From an uncultured Clostridia bacterium (GTDB taxonomy: Bacteria; Bacillota; Clostridia; TANB77; CAG-508), in contig CANPZT010000041.1 of the NCBI GenBank assembly GCA_947589135.1, positions 1 to 10,013 of the forward strand: DNA of 10,013 nt, given 5' to 3'. Both the position numbers and the translations under genes were made by a program. The notes under the pieces are model-generated. The model ran no database searches, was not told the DNA's origin, and saw nothing but the letters and a program-made list of their open reading frames with translations. Positions 1 through 7,320 of this stretch are shown here, piece by piece (position 1 is the first letter of the stretch; each line of letters begins with the position of its first letter).

Positions 1-131
1 TCATGCAAATTTTTATTTATTTAAAAATTTTAAAAAATTTTTAATATTCCTGTTGACAATTAATAGTTAGTCTCCTTCTTTATTTTAACTAACTTTTCCG
101 TGTTTGTATGGTCTACTTCAATATATAAATT
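1..131. other. Non-coding stretch downstream of the NifU-like gene
   Basis: No coding region is supported here. The stretch holds A- and T-runs (about 21-47), a 14-base motif at 51-64 that recurs before gap, and a 7-bp inverted repeat: AGTTAGT at 65-71 and ACTAACT at 88-94, with a 16-base loop. Read on the minus strand, the loop contains AAGGAG, which resembles a ribosome binding site, but no ATG follows it until the extreme left edge and a possible TTG start hits a stop within ten codons. It is probably the spacer between the NifU-like gene and the next minus-strand gene outside the window. Its function is unknown. Confidence 0.5.
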
Positions 132-824
132 CTATTGTTCCCTTGGATTAATTTTCTTAACTGCTTCATCAAATCTTCCATATGTACCAGAAGCTTTTTC
201 AATTGCTTCTTTAGGGTCAATTCCTTTTTTTATATTATCCATCATTTTTCCTAAGTGAACATATTTATAACCAATAATTTGATCATCTTTATCTAATCCA
301 AGTTCCACTATATAACCTTCTGCTAAATTTAAGTATCTAGGTCCTTTCAATGAACTTGAATATATTGTTCCAACTTGGCTTGTATGTCCTTTTCCTAAAT
401 CCTCAAGTCCTGCTCCTACTGGAAGTCCTCCCTCTGAAAAGGCTGTTTGTGTTCTTCCATATACTATTTGTAAAAATAATTCTCTCATAGCAGTATTTAT
501 AGCATCACATACTAAGTCTGTATTTAATGCTTCTAATATTGTTTTTCCTGTTAATATTTCTCCTGCCATTGCTGCTGAGTGTGTCATTCCTGAACACCCA
601 ATTGTCTCTACTAATGCTTCTTGAATAACTCCTTCTTTTACATTTAATGTTAGTTTACATGCTCCTTGTTGTGGTGCACACCAACCAATACCATGTGTTA
701 GTCCAGAGATATCTTTTATTTCTTTTGCTTTTACCCATTTTCCCTCTTCTGGAATTGGTGCTGGTCCATGGTTTACTCCTTTTCTAACTTGACACATTCC
801 TTCTAACTCTTTTGAATAAATCAT
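132..824 (-). CDS. NifU/IscU-like iron-sulfur cluster assembly scaffold protein
   Basis: The 230-residue product resembles the clostridial NifU-like scaffold family, which is related to IscU and expected to hold a nascent Fe-S cluster in the cytoplasm for transfer to apoproteins. Cysteines lie at residues 11, 49, 56, 77 and 106. C49 in the GWCAPQQGAC segment, C77 in IGCSGMTHS and C106 in LNTDLVCDAIN fall where IscU-type proteins carry their three cluster ligands. The conserved stretches NHGPAPIPEEGKW, YGRTQTAF and GTYGRF are typical of this subfamily. I chose the ATG at 824 because AGGGAG lies 8 bases upstream; the first in-frame ATG at 842 would place that site inside the gene. From memory, homologues often neighbour a gene called GGGtGRT, which would lie beyond the left edge. 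It has its own candidate promoter, so it may not depend on the glycolytic transcript. The scaffold role is inferred from family resemblance. Confidence 0.85.
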   Translation of the reverse strand: MIYSKELEGMCQVRKGVNHGPAPIPEEGKWVKAKEIKDISGLTHGIGWCAPQQGACKLTLNVKEGVIQEALVETIGCSGMTHSAAMAGEILTGKTILEALNTDLVCDAINTAMRELFLQIVYGRTQTAFSEGGLPVGAGLEDLGKGHTSQVGTIYSSSLKGPRYLNLAEGYIVELGLDKDDQIIGYKYVHLGKMMDNIKKGIDPKEAIEKASGTYGRFDEAVKKINPREQ

Positions 825-832
825 TTTCATTA

Positions 833-838
833 CTCCCT
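833..838 (-). promoter_or_regulatory. Ribosome binding site of the NifU-like gene
   Basis: AGGGAG on the minus strand lies 8 bases before the ATG at 824. It lies inside the longer version of the reading frame that begins at 842 and only 2 bases before the ATG at 830. It therefore favours the start at 824, which also matches the usual MIYS beginning of the family. Confidence 0.6.
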
Positions 839-855
839 TCATTTCTTTGTTTATT

Positions 856-885
856 ATTATATTTATTTAGATATATTAATATCAC
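856..885 (-). promoter_or_regulatory. Candidate promoter of the NifU-like gene
   Basis: A perfect TATAAT on the minus strand (861-856) is preceded, after 18 bases, by GTGATA (885-880), a 4-of-6 match to TTGACA. It sits in the 73-base gap between the YezG-like gene and the NifU-like gene, and would give a leader of about 25 bases. AT-rich sequence produces such matches by chance, so this is only a candidate. Confidence 0.35.
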
Positions 886-897
886 TTTTGCTTATCT

Positions 898-1641
898 CTA
901 TATTTTTTTCTGTTGCTCTTTATATTGTCTTAATCTTTTTATTTCCTCTTGTGATAATAAAATTTGATTTTTACTTTTTAATTGTTTATCTTCTTCAATT
1001 ATTTTTTCCTTTTGATTTTTATTTTTTATATAATCTTCTTTTGTATTTTCAACTAATTGTTCTGTATGATAATTTATATTATTTTTAACATCTTTTACAT
1101 AAATACCAAATTCATAAATTTCTTTTCTATGCATTTGTCTTTCACCAAGTGTATATCTTTTTAATATTTCTTTTTCTGCCTTACTAACCTGTTGTGGACC
1201 TATTTCTAAATATTTATATCTCCAAATAATATGTCTTTCATAACTTGTAAAATCACTATTTTTTAAATCTTCATAATCATATTCTATTCTAAATTTATTG
1301 TTTTGTATAATAATTGTAATATTACTCCAAACTTCCTGATTTGTGTTTCTGAATTCTTCACGAAGTTCCTTTATTTTATCATATAATAATTCTACAAGTT
1401 TTAGATATTCATTTTCATCTAAATTAAACTTATTTGGAATTTCATATACATTAATAGGTTTTTTCTTTAATACTCCTTTTGGGACATAGTAAAAGAAAAG
1501 TTCTCCTGTTTTTATATTATTTGGCATGTCTATAATAGAACTATATAAGTAAAATTTATCCCACTTTTCTGGTATCATATAATAAATTTTTTTTTGGATA
1601 TCTTCATATATTTCTTTTATCTTTTTTGTATGATTTAACAT
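898..1641 (-). CDS. YezG-family (DUF600) immunity-like protein with a long charged C-terminal tail
   Basis: Residues 1-148 resemble the YezG/DUF600 family. The cues are MIPEKWDKFYLY near residue 22, a FNLDENEY...LYDKIKELREEF helix near 72-97, and an IEYDYEDL...ERHIIWRYKYLEI ending near 119-147. Known members include Bacillus subtilis YezG, which neutralises a co-encoded LXG-type nuclease toxin; they are usually about 150-165 residues long. This one has 247. The extra C-terminal 100 residues are rich in Lys, Glu and Gln, and from about residue 193 look like a long helix or coiled coil. The gene starts 5 bases after the gpmI stop, so it is probably co-transcribed with gpmI. No toxin gene is visible beside it. 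The family call is by recognition of residues, the antitoxin role is inferred, and the tail is unexplained. Confidence 0.7.
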   Translation of the reverse strand: MLNHTKKIKEIYEDIQKKIYYMIPEKWDKFYLYSSIIDMPNNIKTGELFFYYVPKGVLKKKPINVYEIPNKFNLDENEYLKLVELLYDKIKELREEFRNTNQEVWSNITIIIQNNKFRIEYDYEDLKNSDFTSYERHIIWRYKYLEIGPQQVSKAEKEILKRYTLGERQMHRKEIYEFGIYVKDVKNNINYHTEQLVENTKEDYIKNKNQKEKIIEEDKQLKSKNQILLSQEEIKRLRQYKEQQKKI

Positions 1642-1646
1642 CTTTC

Positions 1647-3188
1647 TTATTCCTTATCTAATAAACTTTCTCCTGTCATTTCTTTTGGTTTATCTAAATT
1701 CATTAAGTCAAGCATTGTTGGTGCTAAATCAGCTAATTTTCCACCTGTTTTTAATTTTAAGTCTTTATTACTTGTAACTAATATTAGTGGTACAGGATTT
1801 GTTGTGTGAGCAGTATGTGGCTCTCCTGTACTATAATCTATCATTTGTTCTGCATTTCCATGGTCAGCTGTAATTAGCATATTTCCATCTTTGCTTTCTA
1901 CTAAATCTACTACTTTTCCTACACATTCATCTATTGCTTCTACTGCCTTTATTGCTGCTTCTAAGCTTCCTGTGTGTCCTACCATATCTGTATTTGCATA
2001 ATTTAATATAATAGCATCATATTTATCAGATTTAATTGCTTCTATTACTTTGTCTGTTACTTCATATGCACTCATTTCTGGTTTCATGTCATAAGTTTCA
2101 ACTTTTGGAGATGGTACTAAAATTCTATCTTCTCCTTCATATTGCTTTTCTTCTCCTCCATTAAAGAAAAATGTTACATGTGCATATTTCTCTGTTTCTG
2201 CAATACGCAATTGTGTGTATCCTTTTTTACTAATATATTCTCCAAATGTATTTTCAATTGGCTCTTTTTTGAAAGCAATATGAACATTTGGCATTGTTTC
2301 ATCATAACTTGTGAAGCATACATAATATAAATTTAAATTCTTTTCTGTTTCAAATCCATCAAATTTCGGATCTACCAATGCTCTTGTTATTTCTCTTGCT
2401 CTATCAGGTCTAAAATTAAAGAAAATAACAGAATCATTTTTTCCAATTGTTGCAATTGGTTCTTCTCCATTACATATTAATGTTGGTTCCACAAATTCAT
2501 CAAATACTTCTTTTTGGTAAGAGTCTTCTATTGCTTTTACAGCACTTCCTGATTTATTTCCTTCTCCTTTTACTAATGCATCATAACATTTTTGGACTCT
2601 TTCCCATCTTTTATCTCTATCCATTGCGTAAAATCTTCCTGATAAGCTTGCTATTTTTCCAATTTGCTTTTCATCCATTTTTTCTTGTAATTTTATAATA
2701 TAACTTTCTGCTGATGCTGGTGGTGTATCTCTTCCATCTAAAAAGCAATGTACATAAACATCTTCAAAATCTCTTCTTTTTGCCATTTCCAATAGACCAT
2801 ATAAATGGCGATCATGGCTATGAACTCCTCCATCTGATACTAAACCTAATATATGCAATTTTGAGTGATTTCTTTTACAATTTTCAATTGCTGATATAAA
2901 TTCTGGATTTGTAAAGAAATCGCCATCTTCTATTGACTTTGTAATTCTTGTTAATTCTTGATAAACAATTCTTCCTGCTCCAATATTAGTATGCCCTACC
3001 TCTGAATTTCCCATTTGTCCTTCTGGTAATCCTACTGCCAATCCGCTTGTATTTATATCTACATTAGAATATTTTTTCATTAGTTTATCAATATTAGGTG
3101 TATTAGCAAGTTTTATTGCATTTCCATCTTTATTTTGATTATCTCCAAAACCATCTAATATCATTAGCATTGTTAATTTGTCTTTCAT
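1647..3188 (-). CDS. gpmI: 2,3-bisphosphoglycerate-independent phosphoglycerate mutase
   Basis: The enzyme interconverts 3-phosphoglycerate and 2-phosphoglycerate in glycolysis, in the cytoplasm, using two manganese ions and a phosphoserine intermediate. At 513 residues it is full length. The metal ligand Asp12 lies in MILDGFG, the nucleophile Ser62 in GQMGNSEVGH, and His123 in DGGVHSH; these positions coincide with the standard numbering of the Bacillus enzyme. DGRDTPP, TADHGNAE and PHTAHTTNPVP carry further substrate and metal residues of the alkaline-phosphatase-like fold. The start is supported by AAAAGGATGG shortly upstream. It follows tpiA after 74 bases, a spacer with weak dyad symmetry (TTATCT and AGATAA arms), and leads directly into the YezG-like gene. 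The usual downstream neighbour eno is absent here. Confidence 0.97.
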   Translation of the reverse strand: MKDKLTMLMILDGFGDNQNKDGNAIKLANTPNIDKLMKKYSNVDINTSGLAVGLPEGQMGNSEVGHTNIGAGRIVYQELTRITKSIEDGDFFTNPEFISAIENCKRNHSKLHILGLVSDGGVHSHDRHLYGLLEMAKRRDFEDVYVHCFLDGRDTPPASAESYIIKLQEKMDEKQIGKIASLSGRFYAMDRDKRWERVQKCYDALVKGEGNKSGSAVKAIEDSYQKEVFDEFVEPTLICNGEEPIATIGKNDSVIFFNFRPDRAREITRALVDPKFDGFETEKNLNLYYVCFTSYDETMPNVHIAFKKEPIENTFGEYISKKGYTQLRIAETEKYAHVTFFFNGGEEKQYEGEDRILVPSPKVETYDMKPEMSAYEVTDKVIEAIKSDKYDAIILNYANTDMVGHTGSLEAAIKAVEAIDECVGKVVDLVESKDGNMLITADHGNAEQMIDYSTGEPHTAHTTNPVPLILVTSNKDLKLKTGGKLADLAPTMLDLMNLDKPKEMTGESLLDKE

Positions 3189-3262
3189 TTTTTACCATCC
3201 TTTTCTATTTATCTTTACTTTAGTAGATAAGACTTTTATTATTATGCTACTTTTTTACTTTT

Positions 3263-4015
3263 TTATTTGTTATAATTTACAATTTTAGCAAATTCTTCTG
3301 CATTTAGACTAGCTCCTCCGACTAATCCTCCGTCAATATCTGACATTTCAAATAATTCTTTTGCATTAGAACTTTTTACACTTCCACCATATTGTATTAT
3401 AACCTTATTTGCTACATTTTGTCCATAGATTTGACAAATTTCATTTCTAATCTCTTTAATTGAATTATTTGCATCTTCGCTTGTAGCTGTTTTTCCAGTT
3501 CCTATTGCCCATATTGGTTCATATGCAATAATTGTATTTTGCACTTGTTCTTGCGTTAATCCTTCTAATGCTAATCTAGTTTGTTTTGTAATAACTTCTG
3601 TTGTTTTACCAGCTTCTCTTTCTTCTAAAGTTTCGCCAACACACACAATTGGTTTTAATTCATATTCAAATGCTGCTTTAATTTTTTTATTTACAGTTTC
3701 ATCTGTTTCATTAAAATATTGTCTTCTTTCTGAATGTCCAATAATTACATATTCTACATTAATTGATTTTAGCATTTTCCCTGAAACTTCTCCTGTATAT
3801 GCTCCTTTTTCTTCAAAGTGCATATTTTGTGCACCTATTTTTATATTTGTATCTTGTGCTGTTAAAAGACTATAAAACAAATCAGTATATGGAACACATA
3901 AAATTACTTCATTCTCTGTATTTTTAACTAATGGTGTTAATTCCTCAATAAACTTAATTGCTTCATTTGGAAGCATGTTCATTTTCCAGTTTCCTGCAAT
4001 TACTTTTTTTCTCAT
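3263..4015 (-). CDS. tpiA: Triosephosphate isomerase
   Basis: The enzyme interconverts dihydroxyacetone phosphate and glyceraldehyde-3-phosphate and feeds the Gap reaction encoded upstream. The 250-residue length is normal for this TIM-barrel family. All catalytic residues are visible: Asn9 and Lys11 in GNWKMN, His94 in IIGHSERR, and Glu166 in AYEPIWAIGTGK, whose following segment is the mobile loop 6. The phosphate-binding segments YGGSVKSSNA and GGLVGGASL are also present. AAAGGAG lies 6 bases before the ATG and gives a confident start. The stop of the decayed DUF2207 remnant lies only 12 bases upstream, so tpiA is probably read through from the preceding genes unless a promoter is hidden inside the remnant. 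Nothing is abnormal in the protein. Confidence 0.98.
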   Translation of the reverse strand: MRKKVIAGNWKMNMLPNEAIKFIEELTPLVKNTENEVILCVPYTDLFYSLLTAQDTNIKIGAQNMHFEEKGAYTGEVSGKMLKSINVEYVIIGHSERRQYFNETDETVNKKIKAAFEYELKPIVCVGETLEEREAGKTTEVITKQTRLALEGLTQEQVQNTIIAYEPIWAIGTGKTATSEDANNSIKEIRNEICQIYGQNVANKVIIQYGGSVKSSNAKELFEMSDIDGGLVGGASLNAEEFAKIVNYNK

Positions 4016-4027
4016 AAATTTCTCCTT

Positions 4028-4764
4028 TCATCTGCCTCCCATTCCGGCCACCGGCCTCCACCGGCCTCCGCCTCCTCCTGAGAAGCCTCCACCTCCTCCA
4101 CTACTTGAACTTGAGTGTGCTGCAATTTCTGAAAGTGAAGTCCTATATGCTCTTTCTACATTACTATTAATAATAGATATTGAATTTTCATAATTATGTG
4201 TTATTCCATCATAATAAGGATTTAATACATAATTAATTACTGGATATTTTTCTTTCATTTGCTCATCATCCCAATTTTCTGTAATAAATACTTCTGGGTA
4301 TGCTGCTTTCATAAGTAGAATATTTATTATAATGTTTTCTTGCATACACATTTAATTGACTTATTTCAAATTCTTCACATTTTTTACTTACATCTTTTAA
4401 AATATTATAAATTTGTTTTTCATCATCATTTAAACCTTCTTCATTTTGCAATATTGTAACATACACTTTTTTATTTTGGTCTATTCTCAATGAAATTTTT
4501 TTCTTTAAACATAAATCTAATATACTTGCTGAAACTGCTCTTTGCTGTACAGACTCTGTATCTAATCTTGTTTTTAAGAAGTTATATAGATATATAGCTT
4601 CAGCCGGCGTTGCATTTTCTCTTGGAATATCTCTATTTTTATTTTCACTTACCTCAAACATTTTGTCTTGAGTAATAACTCTAATTTCAAACATTGCGCC
4701 TACTTTTAAATTATCTATTTCAAATATTACTTCATGATTATTATTTTTTTATTTTCTTTTTCAT
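4028..4764 (-). pseudogene. Remnant of a DUF2207 membrane protein with a glycine-rich tail
   Basis: Intact DUF2207 proteins are about 550-650 residues, with a signal peptide, an extracellular domain, membrane helices and a Ser/Gly-rich end. Only pieces remain here. A normal-looking start (ATG at 4764, AAAGG upstream) encodes just seven residues, MKKKIKK, before a stop. A second frame, open from 4748 to 4266, carries HEVIFEIDNLKVG, then RDIPRENATPAEA and the following cytoplasmic segment to YARKHYNKYS. A third frame (4351-4028) carries the C-terminal part from about LLMKAAYPEVF to the SSSSSGGGGGFSGGGGG tail. The signal peptide, most of the extracellular domain and the central membrane helices are missing, and the pieces are out of frame. 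I read this as a gene eroded by at least two deletions. Annotation pipelines may call the two ORFs as separate hypothetical proteins. A membrane role is known only for intact relatives. Confidence 0.7.
4041..4070 (-). repeat. Triple CCGGCC patch in the glycine-rich tail
   Basis: CCGGCC occurs three times within 23 bases (4044-4049, 4051-4056, 4061-4066), including two near-perfect 10-base tandem units at 4051-4070. This is by far the most GC-rich spot in an AT-rich window. As written it encodes RWRPVA inside a glycine run. Removing one C from each unit restores an uninterrupted glycine run and keeps the frame, because three bases are lost. Confidence 0.6.
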
Positions 4765-4792
4765 ACCTTTTTACTTTCCTTTGTTTATTCTT

Positions 4793-5368
4793 TTATACAA
4801 CTAATTTTATCTTTTTAGATTCACAAGCTTCTTTTACAATACTTATTACATTTTTAATACTTTCATCTGTATAATCATTGAAAAAAATATAATTAAACTG
4901 CTGTCTTAAGTTTTTATCCTCTTTAAAAACTTTAATATGTTCTTCTATTTCTTTTATTCTTTTTTCTTCTACTTCATGTGGTAATTTTCTTTCTCTTAAC
5001 TTTTGTTTTGCTATTTCTATATCTTTGGGAATCATATAAATAGAAAATGTATCTGCTATTTCTTTTTTTAATTGATAAATACTAGAATAATGTAATTCTA
5101 CAACACTATCTTCTATAGATTCCATCTGTTTCTTATCATATCCATATTGATTTCCTAAATATTCAAAAGTTAAAATAATATCTTTTTTTCTTTTTAATTC
5201 TTCAAATTGTTGAACTGTAACAAAATTTTTATCTTTTCCTTCTATTTCATCTTTTCTTTTCTGTCTTGTAGTTACAATTACTTGTGCTTGAATATTTAAT
5301 CTTTTCTCAATTTGATTTTTTAAGTATGACTTTCCTACACCAGTTACACCAGATATTGTAATTACCAT
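4793..5368 (-). CDS. Guanylate-kinase-like P-loop protein
   Basis: The 191-residue product has the layout of guanylate kinase, which phosphorylates GMP to GDP with ATP. The Walker A motif GVTGVGKS is at residues 7-14. The region TTRQKRKDEIEGKDKNFV (33-50) matches the GMP-binding segment of the family, with Arg35 and Arg38 kept. Several other GMP-binding positions differ when aligned by eye with yeast Gmk: the Ser before TTR is Ile31, the Tyr of the KDYNF segment is Lys47, and the Glu and Ser in the following lobe are also replaced. It may therefore act on another substrate, or be a specialised paralogue rather than the housekeeping Gmk. It starts 2 bases after the stop of the Nudix gene, a sign of translational coupling. 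The two could act together on nucleotides, which is inference. Confidence 0.75.
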   Translation of the reverse strand: MVITISGVTGVGKSYLKNQIEKRLNIQAQVIVTTRQKRKDEIEGKDKNFVTVQQFEELKRKKDIILTFEYLGNQYGYDKKQMESIEDSVVELHYSSIYQLKKEIADTFSIYMIPKDIEIAKQKLRERKLPHEVEEKRIKEIEEHIKVFKEDKNLRQQFNYIFFNDYTDESIKNVISIVKEACESKKIKLVV

Positions 5369-5370
5369 TT

Positions 5371-6012
5371 TTATAATTCCCTTTCTTGTATTTTTTTGTT
5401 TTTCTTATGATTTTCCCTTACTTGTTCAAATATTTTTTCAAATCTTTTATCATATGGAAATTTTGTTTTTCCTTGTCTTATCATTTCGAATAATTCTTCC
5501 ATAGGTATCCATTCCATACTATCTACTTCTTCCGCCTGTCTTGTTAACTTTTTCATTTTTGTTTCTAGTGCAAAAAATTGAATAAAGAATTTTCTATTTT
5601 TTTCAAATATTAAATCTAATTCATCTAGTTTCTTTAAATTTAATTTAACCTCATCTATTGCTTCTTGTTGTTCTTTTTTATCTCCATTATGAACTTCTTC
5701 AATATATTCTCTAAGCATAGCCTGAGTTGGAGTTTCATTATTATCAATATGTCCTGAAATTAAATCTAATGCATTTGGTGTTAATTTTGTATTAGCTCTC
5801 TTTTCTACTAGTACTCTTCCTTCATCATTAATAACAAAGCAAGAAACACCTGACAAATATTCATTAAAATTAAATTCTCCTTGTTTTACTATACTACCTT
5901 TATAAACTTTTCTTCCACCTTTACTTTTTTCATATGTCTTATAAAAGCTAGTTTGGTGATTTTTCTTATATTCTTTATTTTTTATTTCTATATTTCTTTT
6001 AAATTGATTCAT
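5371..6012 (-). CDS. Nudix hydrolase
   Basis: Nudix enzymes cleave nucleoside diphosphates linked to another moiety, using a metal held by the Nudix box. Here the box lies at residues 87-110: GHIDNNE, seven residues, then REYIEE. This fits the GX5EX7REUXEE core, with Glu105 and Glu106 as expected metal ligands. The domain begins near residue 52 with the strand GVSCFVINDEGRVLVEKR. The first 50 residues are basic and not recognised; the C-terminus is also strongly basic. Loose similarity to IPP-isomerase-like Nudix proteins is possible. The 213-residue frame starts 15 bases after the pgk stop, with AAAAGGATG as ribosome binding site, and leads with a 2-base gap into the guanylate-kinase-like gene. 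The fold is clear, but the substrate cannot be told from the sequence. Confidence 0.85.
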   Translation of the reverse strand: MNQFKRNIEIKNKEYKKNHQTSFYKTYEKSKGGRKVYKGSIVKQGEFNFNEYLSGVSCFVINDEGRVLVEKRANTKLTPNALDLISGHIDNNETPTQAMLREYIEEVHNGDKKEQQEAIDEVKLNLKKLDELDLIFEKNRKFFIQFFALETKMKKLTRQAEEVDSMEWIPMEELFEMIRQGKTKFPYDKRFEKIFEQVRENHKKNKKIQEREL

Positions 6013-6027
6013 TTTCTACATCCTTTT

Positions 6028-7212
6028 TTATTTATCTAATAAACATTCTATACCTGGTAGTTTTTTTCCTTCTAGGAATTCTAAAGATGCTCCTCCTCCT
6101 GTTGAAATATGAGTCATTTTATCTTCTAATCCTATTTTTCTAACTGCTGCTGCTGAGTCTCCTCCTCCAATAATTGTTATTGCATCAATTTCAGATAATA
6201 CCTTTGCTATACTATTTGTTCCTATTGCAAATTGGTCAAACTCAGATAATCCTAAAGGTCCATTCCATACTACTGTTTTTGCTTTTCTAATTTCTTCTTC
6301 AAAGATTTTAATTGTTTTTTCTCCAATATCAAATCCTTCCCAGCCTTCTGGAATTTCTGTCCATGCTACTGTTTTACTTTCTGTATCTGGTTTAAACTCT
6401 TTTCCAACTTTTGTATCAACTGGAAGTATTAATTTAACACCTTTTTCTTCTGCTTTTTCCATAGCTTCTTTTGCTAAATCTAATTTGTCTAATTCACAAA
6501 TAGAATCTCCTACTCCATATCCTTGTGCTTTAAAGAATGTATATGCCATTCCTCCACCAATTATTAATGTATCTACTTTTTCTAATAAACTTTCAATAAC
6601 ACCTATTTTGTCTGAAACTTTTGCTCCTCCCATAATTGCAACAAAAGGTCTTTCTGGATTATTTAATGCATTTCCTAAAAATTGAAGTTCTTTTTCAATT
6701 AAAAATCCTGATACAGCTGGTAAATATGCTGCAACACCAGCAGTTGATGCATGTGCTCTATGTGCTGCACCAAACGCATCATTTACATATATTTCTGCCA
6801 TACTTGCTAATTCTTTGCTAAATTCAGGGTTATTATCTGTCTCTTCTCTATGAAATCTAACATTTTCTAATAACATGATTTGTCCTGATTGTAAATTTGA
6901 AGCTTTTGATTTTGCATCTTCTCCTATAACATCATTTGCCATTATAATTTCTTTATTTAACAATTTTGATAACTCTTTTGCTACTGGTTTTAATGAAAAC
7001 TCTGGCTTTATTTCTCCTTTTGGTCTTCCTAAGTGTGAGCATAAAATAATTGCACAATTATTTTCTAATAAGTATTTAATTGTTGGTAAAGCTGCAACTA
7101 TTCTTGCATTATCTGTTATATTTTTCTCTTCATCCATTGGTACATTAAAATCACATCTTACTAATACTTTCTTGTTTTTTAAATCAATATCTTTTATGGT
7201 CTTTTTATTCAT
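6028..7212 (-). CDS. pgk: Phosphoglycerate kinase
   Basis: The enzyme transfers phosphate from 1,3-bisphosphoglycerate to ADP, the first ATP-yielding step of glycolysis. The 394-residue product is full length. The N-terminal substrate domain shows VRCDFNVP (Arg19, Asp21, Asn23), SHLGRPKG (59-66) and the VRFHREE and NDAFGAAHRAHAS segments. The C-terminal nucleotide domain shows GGAKVSDKI, WNGPLGLSEF and the GGGDSAAAV loop. An in-frame ATG lies upstream at 7293, but it would add 27 atypical residues and overlap the promoter-like element; the strong AGGAGGGG site 5 bases before 7212 and the usual MNKKTI beginning settle the start. It is separated from gap by a prepilin-like gene and a hairpin or promoter element, so it may have its own promoter. 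Confidence 0.98.
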   Translation of the reverse strand: MNKKTIKDIDLKNKKVLVRCDFNVPMDEEKNITDNARIVAALPTIKYLLENNCAIILCSHLGRPKGEIKPEFSLKPVAKELSKLLNKEIIMANDVIGEDAKSKASNLQSGQIMLLENVRFHREETDNNPEFSKELASMAEIYVNDAFGAAHRAHASTAGVAAYLPAVSGFLIEKELQFLGNALNNPERPFVAIMGGAKVSDKIGVIESLLEKVDTLIIGGGMAYTFFKAQGYGVGDSICELDKLDLAKEAMEKAEEKGVKLILPVDTKVGKEFKPDTESKTVAWTEIPEGWEGFDIGEKTIKIFEEEIRKAKTVVWNGPLGLSEFDQFAIGTNSIAKVLSEIDAITIIGGGDSAAAVRKIGLEDKMTHISTGGGASLEFLEGKKLPGIECLLDK

Positions 7213-7217
7213 TTTAA

Positions 7218-7225
7218 CCCCTCCT
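7218..7225 (-). promoter_or_regulatory. Ribosome binding site deciding the pgk start
   Basis: AGGAGGGG on the minus strand lies 5 bases upstream of the ATG at 7212. It rules against the longer reading frame beginning at 7293, which has no such site and whose extra residues do not resemble phosphoglycerate kinase. Confidence 0.85.
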
Positions 7226-7281
7226 ATTTTTATTAAAATACTGATAAATGAAGTATTTACCATTTTTTTAATTTCAATACA

Positions 7282-7310
7282 ATTGTATATCAAAAAAGAA
7301 TACTTTGCAA
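7282..7310 (-). promoter_or_regulatory. Candidate pgk promoter (copy 2 of repeated element)
   Basis: On the minus strand TTGCAA (7310-7305) is followed after exactly 17 bases by TACAAT (7287-7282), a 5-of-6 match to the -10 consensus. The leader before pgk would be about 65-70 bases. The -35 lies in the centre of the palindrome at 7294-7320, so a protein bound there could block RNA polymerase. The same arrangement stands before gap. Terminator and promoter readings are not mutually exclusive. Confidence 0.5.
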
Positions 7311-7320
7311 GTATTCTTTT
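7289..7320 (-). terminator. Hairpin plus T-run after the prepilin-like gene (copy 2)
   Basis: A perfect 12-bp palindrome has arms AAAAGAATACTT and AAGTATTCTTTT (7294-7305 and 7309-7320) around a 3-base loop. On the minus strand the T-run continues to six Ts. It touches the stop codon of the prepilin-like gene. The stem has only two G-C pairs, so termination may be weak. The plus-strand side also ends in Ts, so it could act in both directions. A nearly identical copy lies at 8813-8844. Confidence 0.55.

Noticed and set aside
53..58. TTGACA at the left end as the -35 of a plus-strand promoter
   Set aside because: No acceptable -10 box lies 16-18 bases downstream, and the next supported gene runs the other way.
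65..94. Inverted repeat with an AAGGAG loop as a riboswitch or leader peptide
   Set aside because: Only a 7-bp stem is present, no open frame follows the ribosome-like site, and no known riboswitch core is visible. It is noted only as a hairpin.
888..1088. Plus-strand hydrophobic small protein
   Set aside because: It lies opposite the Lys/Glu-rich tail of the YezG-like gene; Lys codons read backwards give Phe and Leu. No ribosome site is seen.
3975..4193. Plus-strand frame with a proline-rich stretch
   Set aside because: The proline run is the complement of the glycine codons in the DUF2207 tail, and the frame overlaps the start of tpiA. It is a composition artefact.
7213..7293. Upstream in-frame extension of pgk by 27 residues
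   Set aside because: The extension does not resemble the family, and the AGGAGGGG site fixes the start at 7212.
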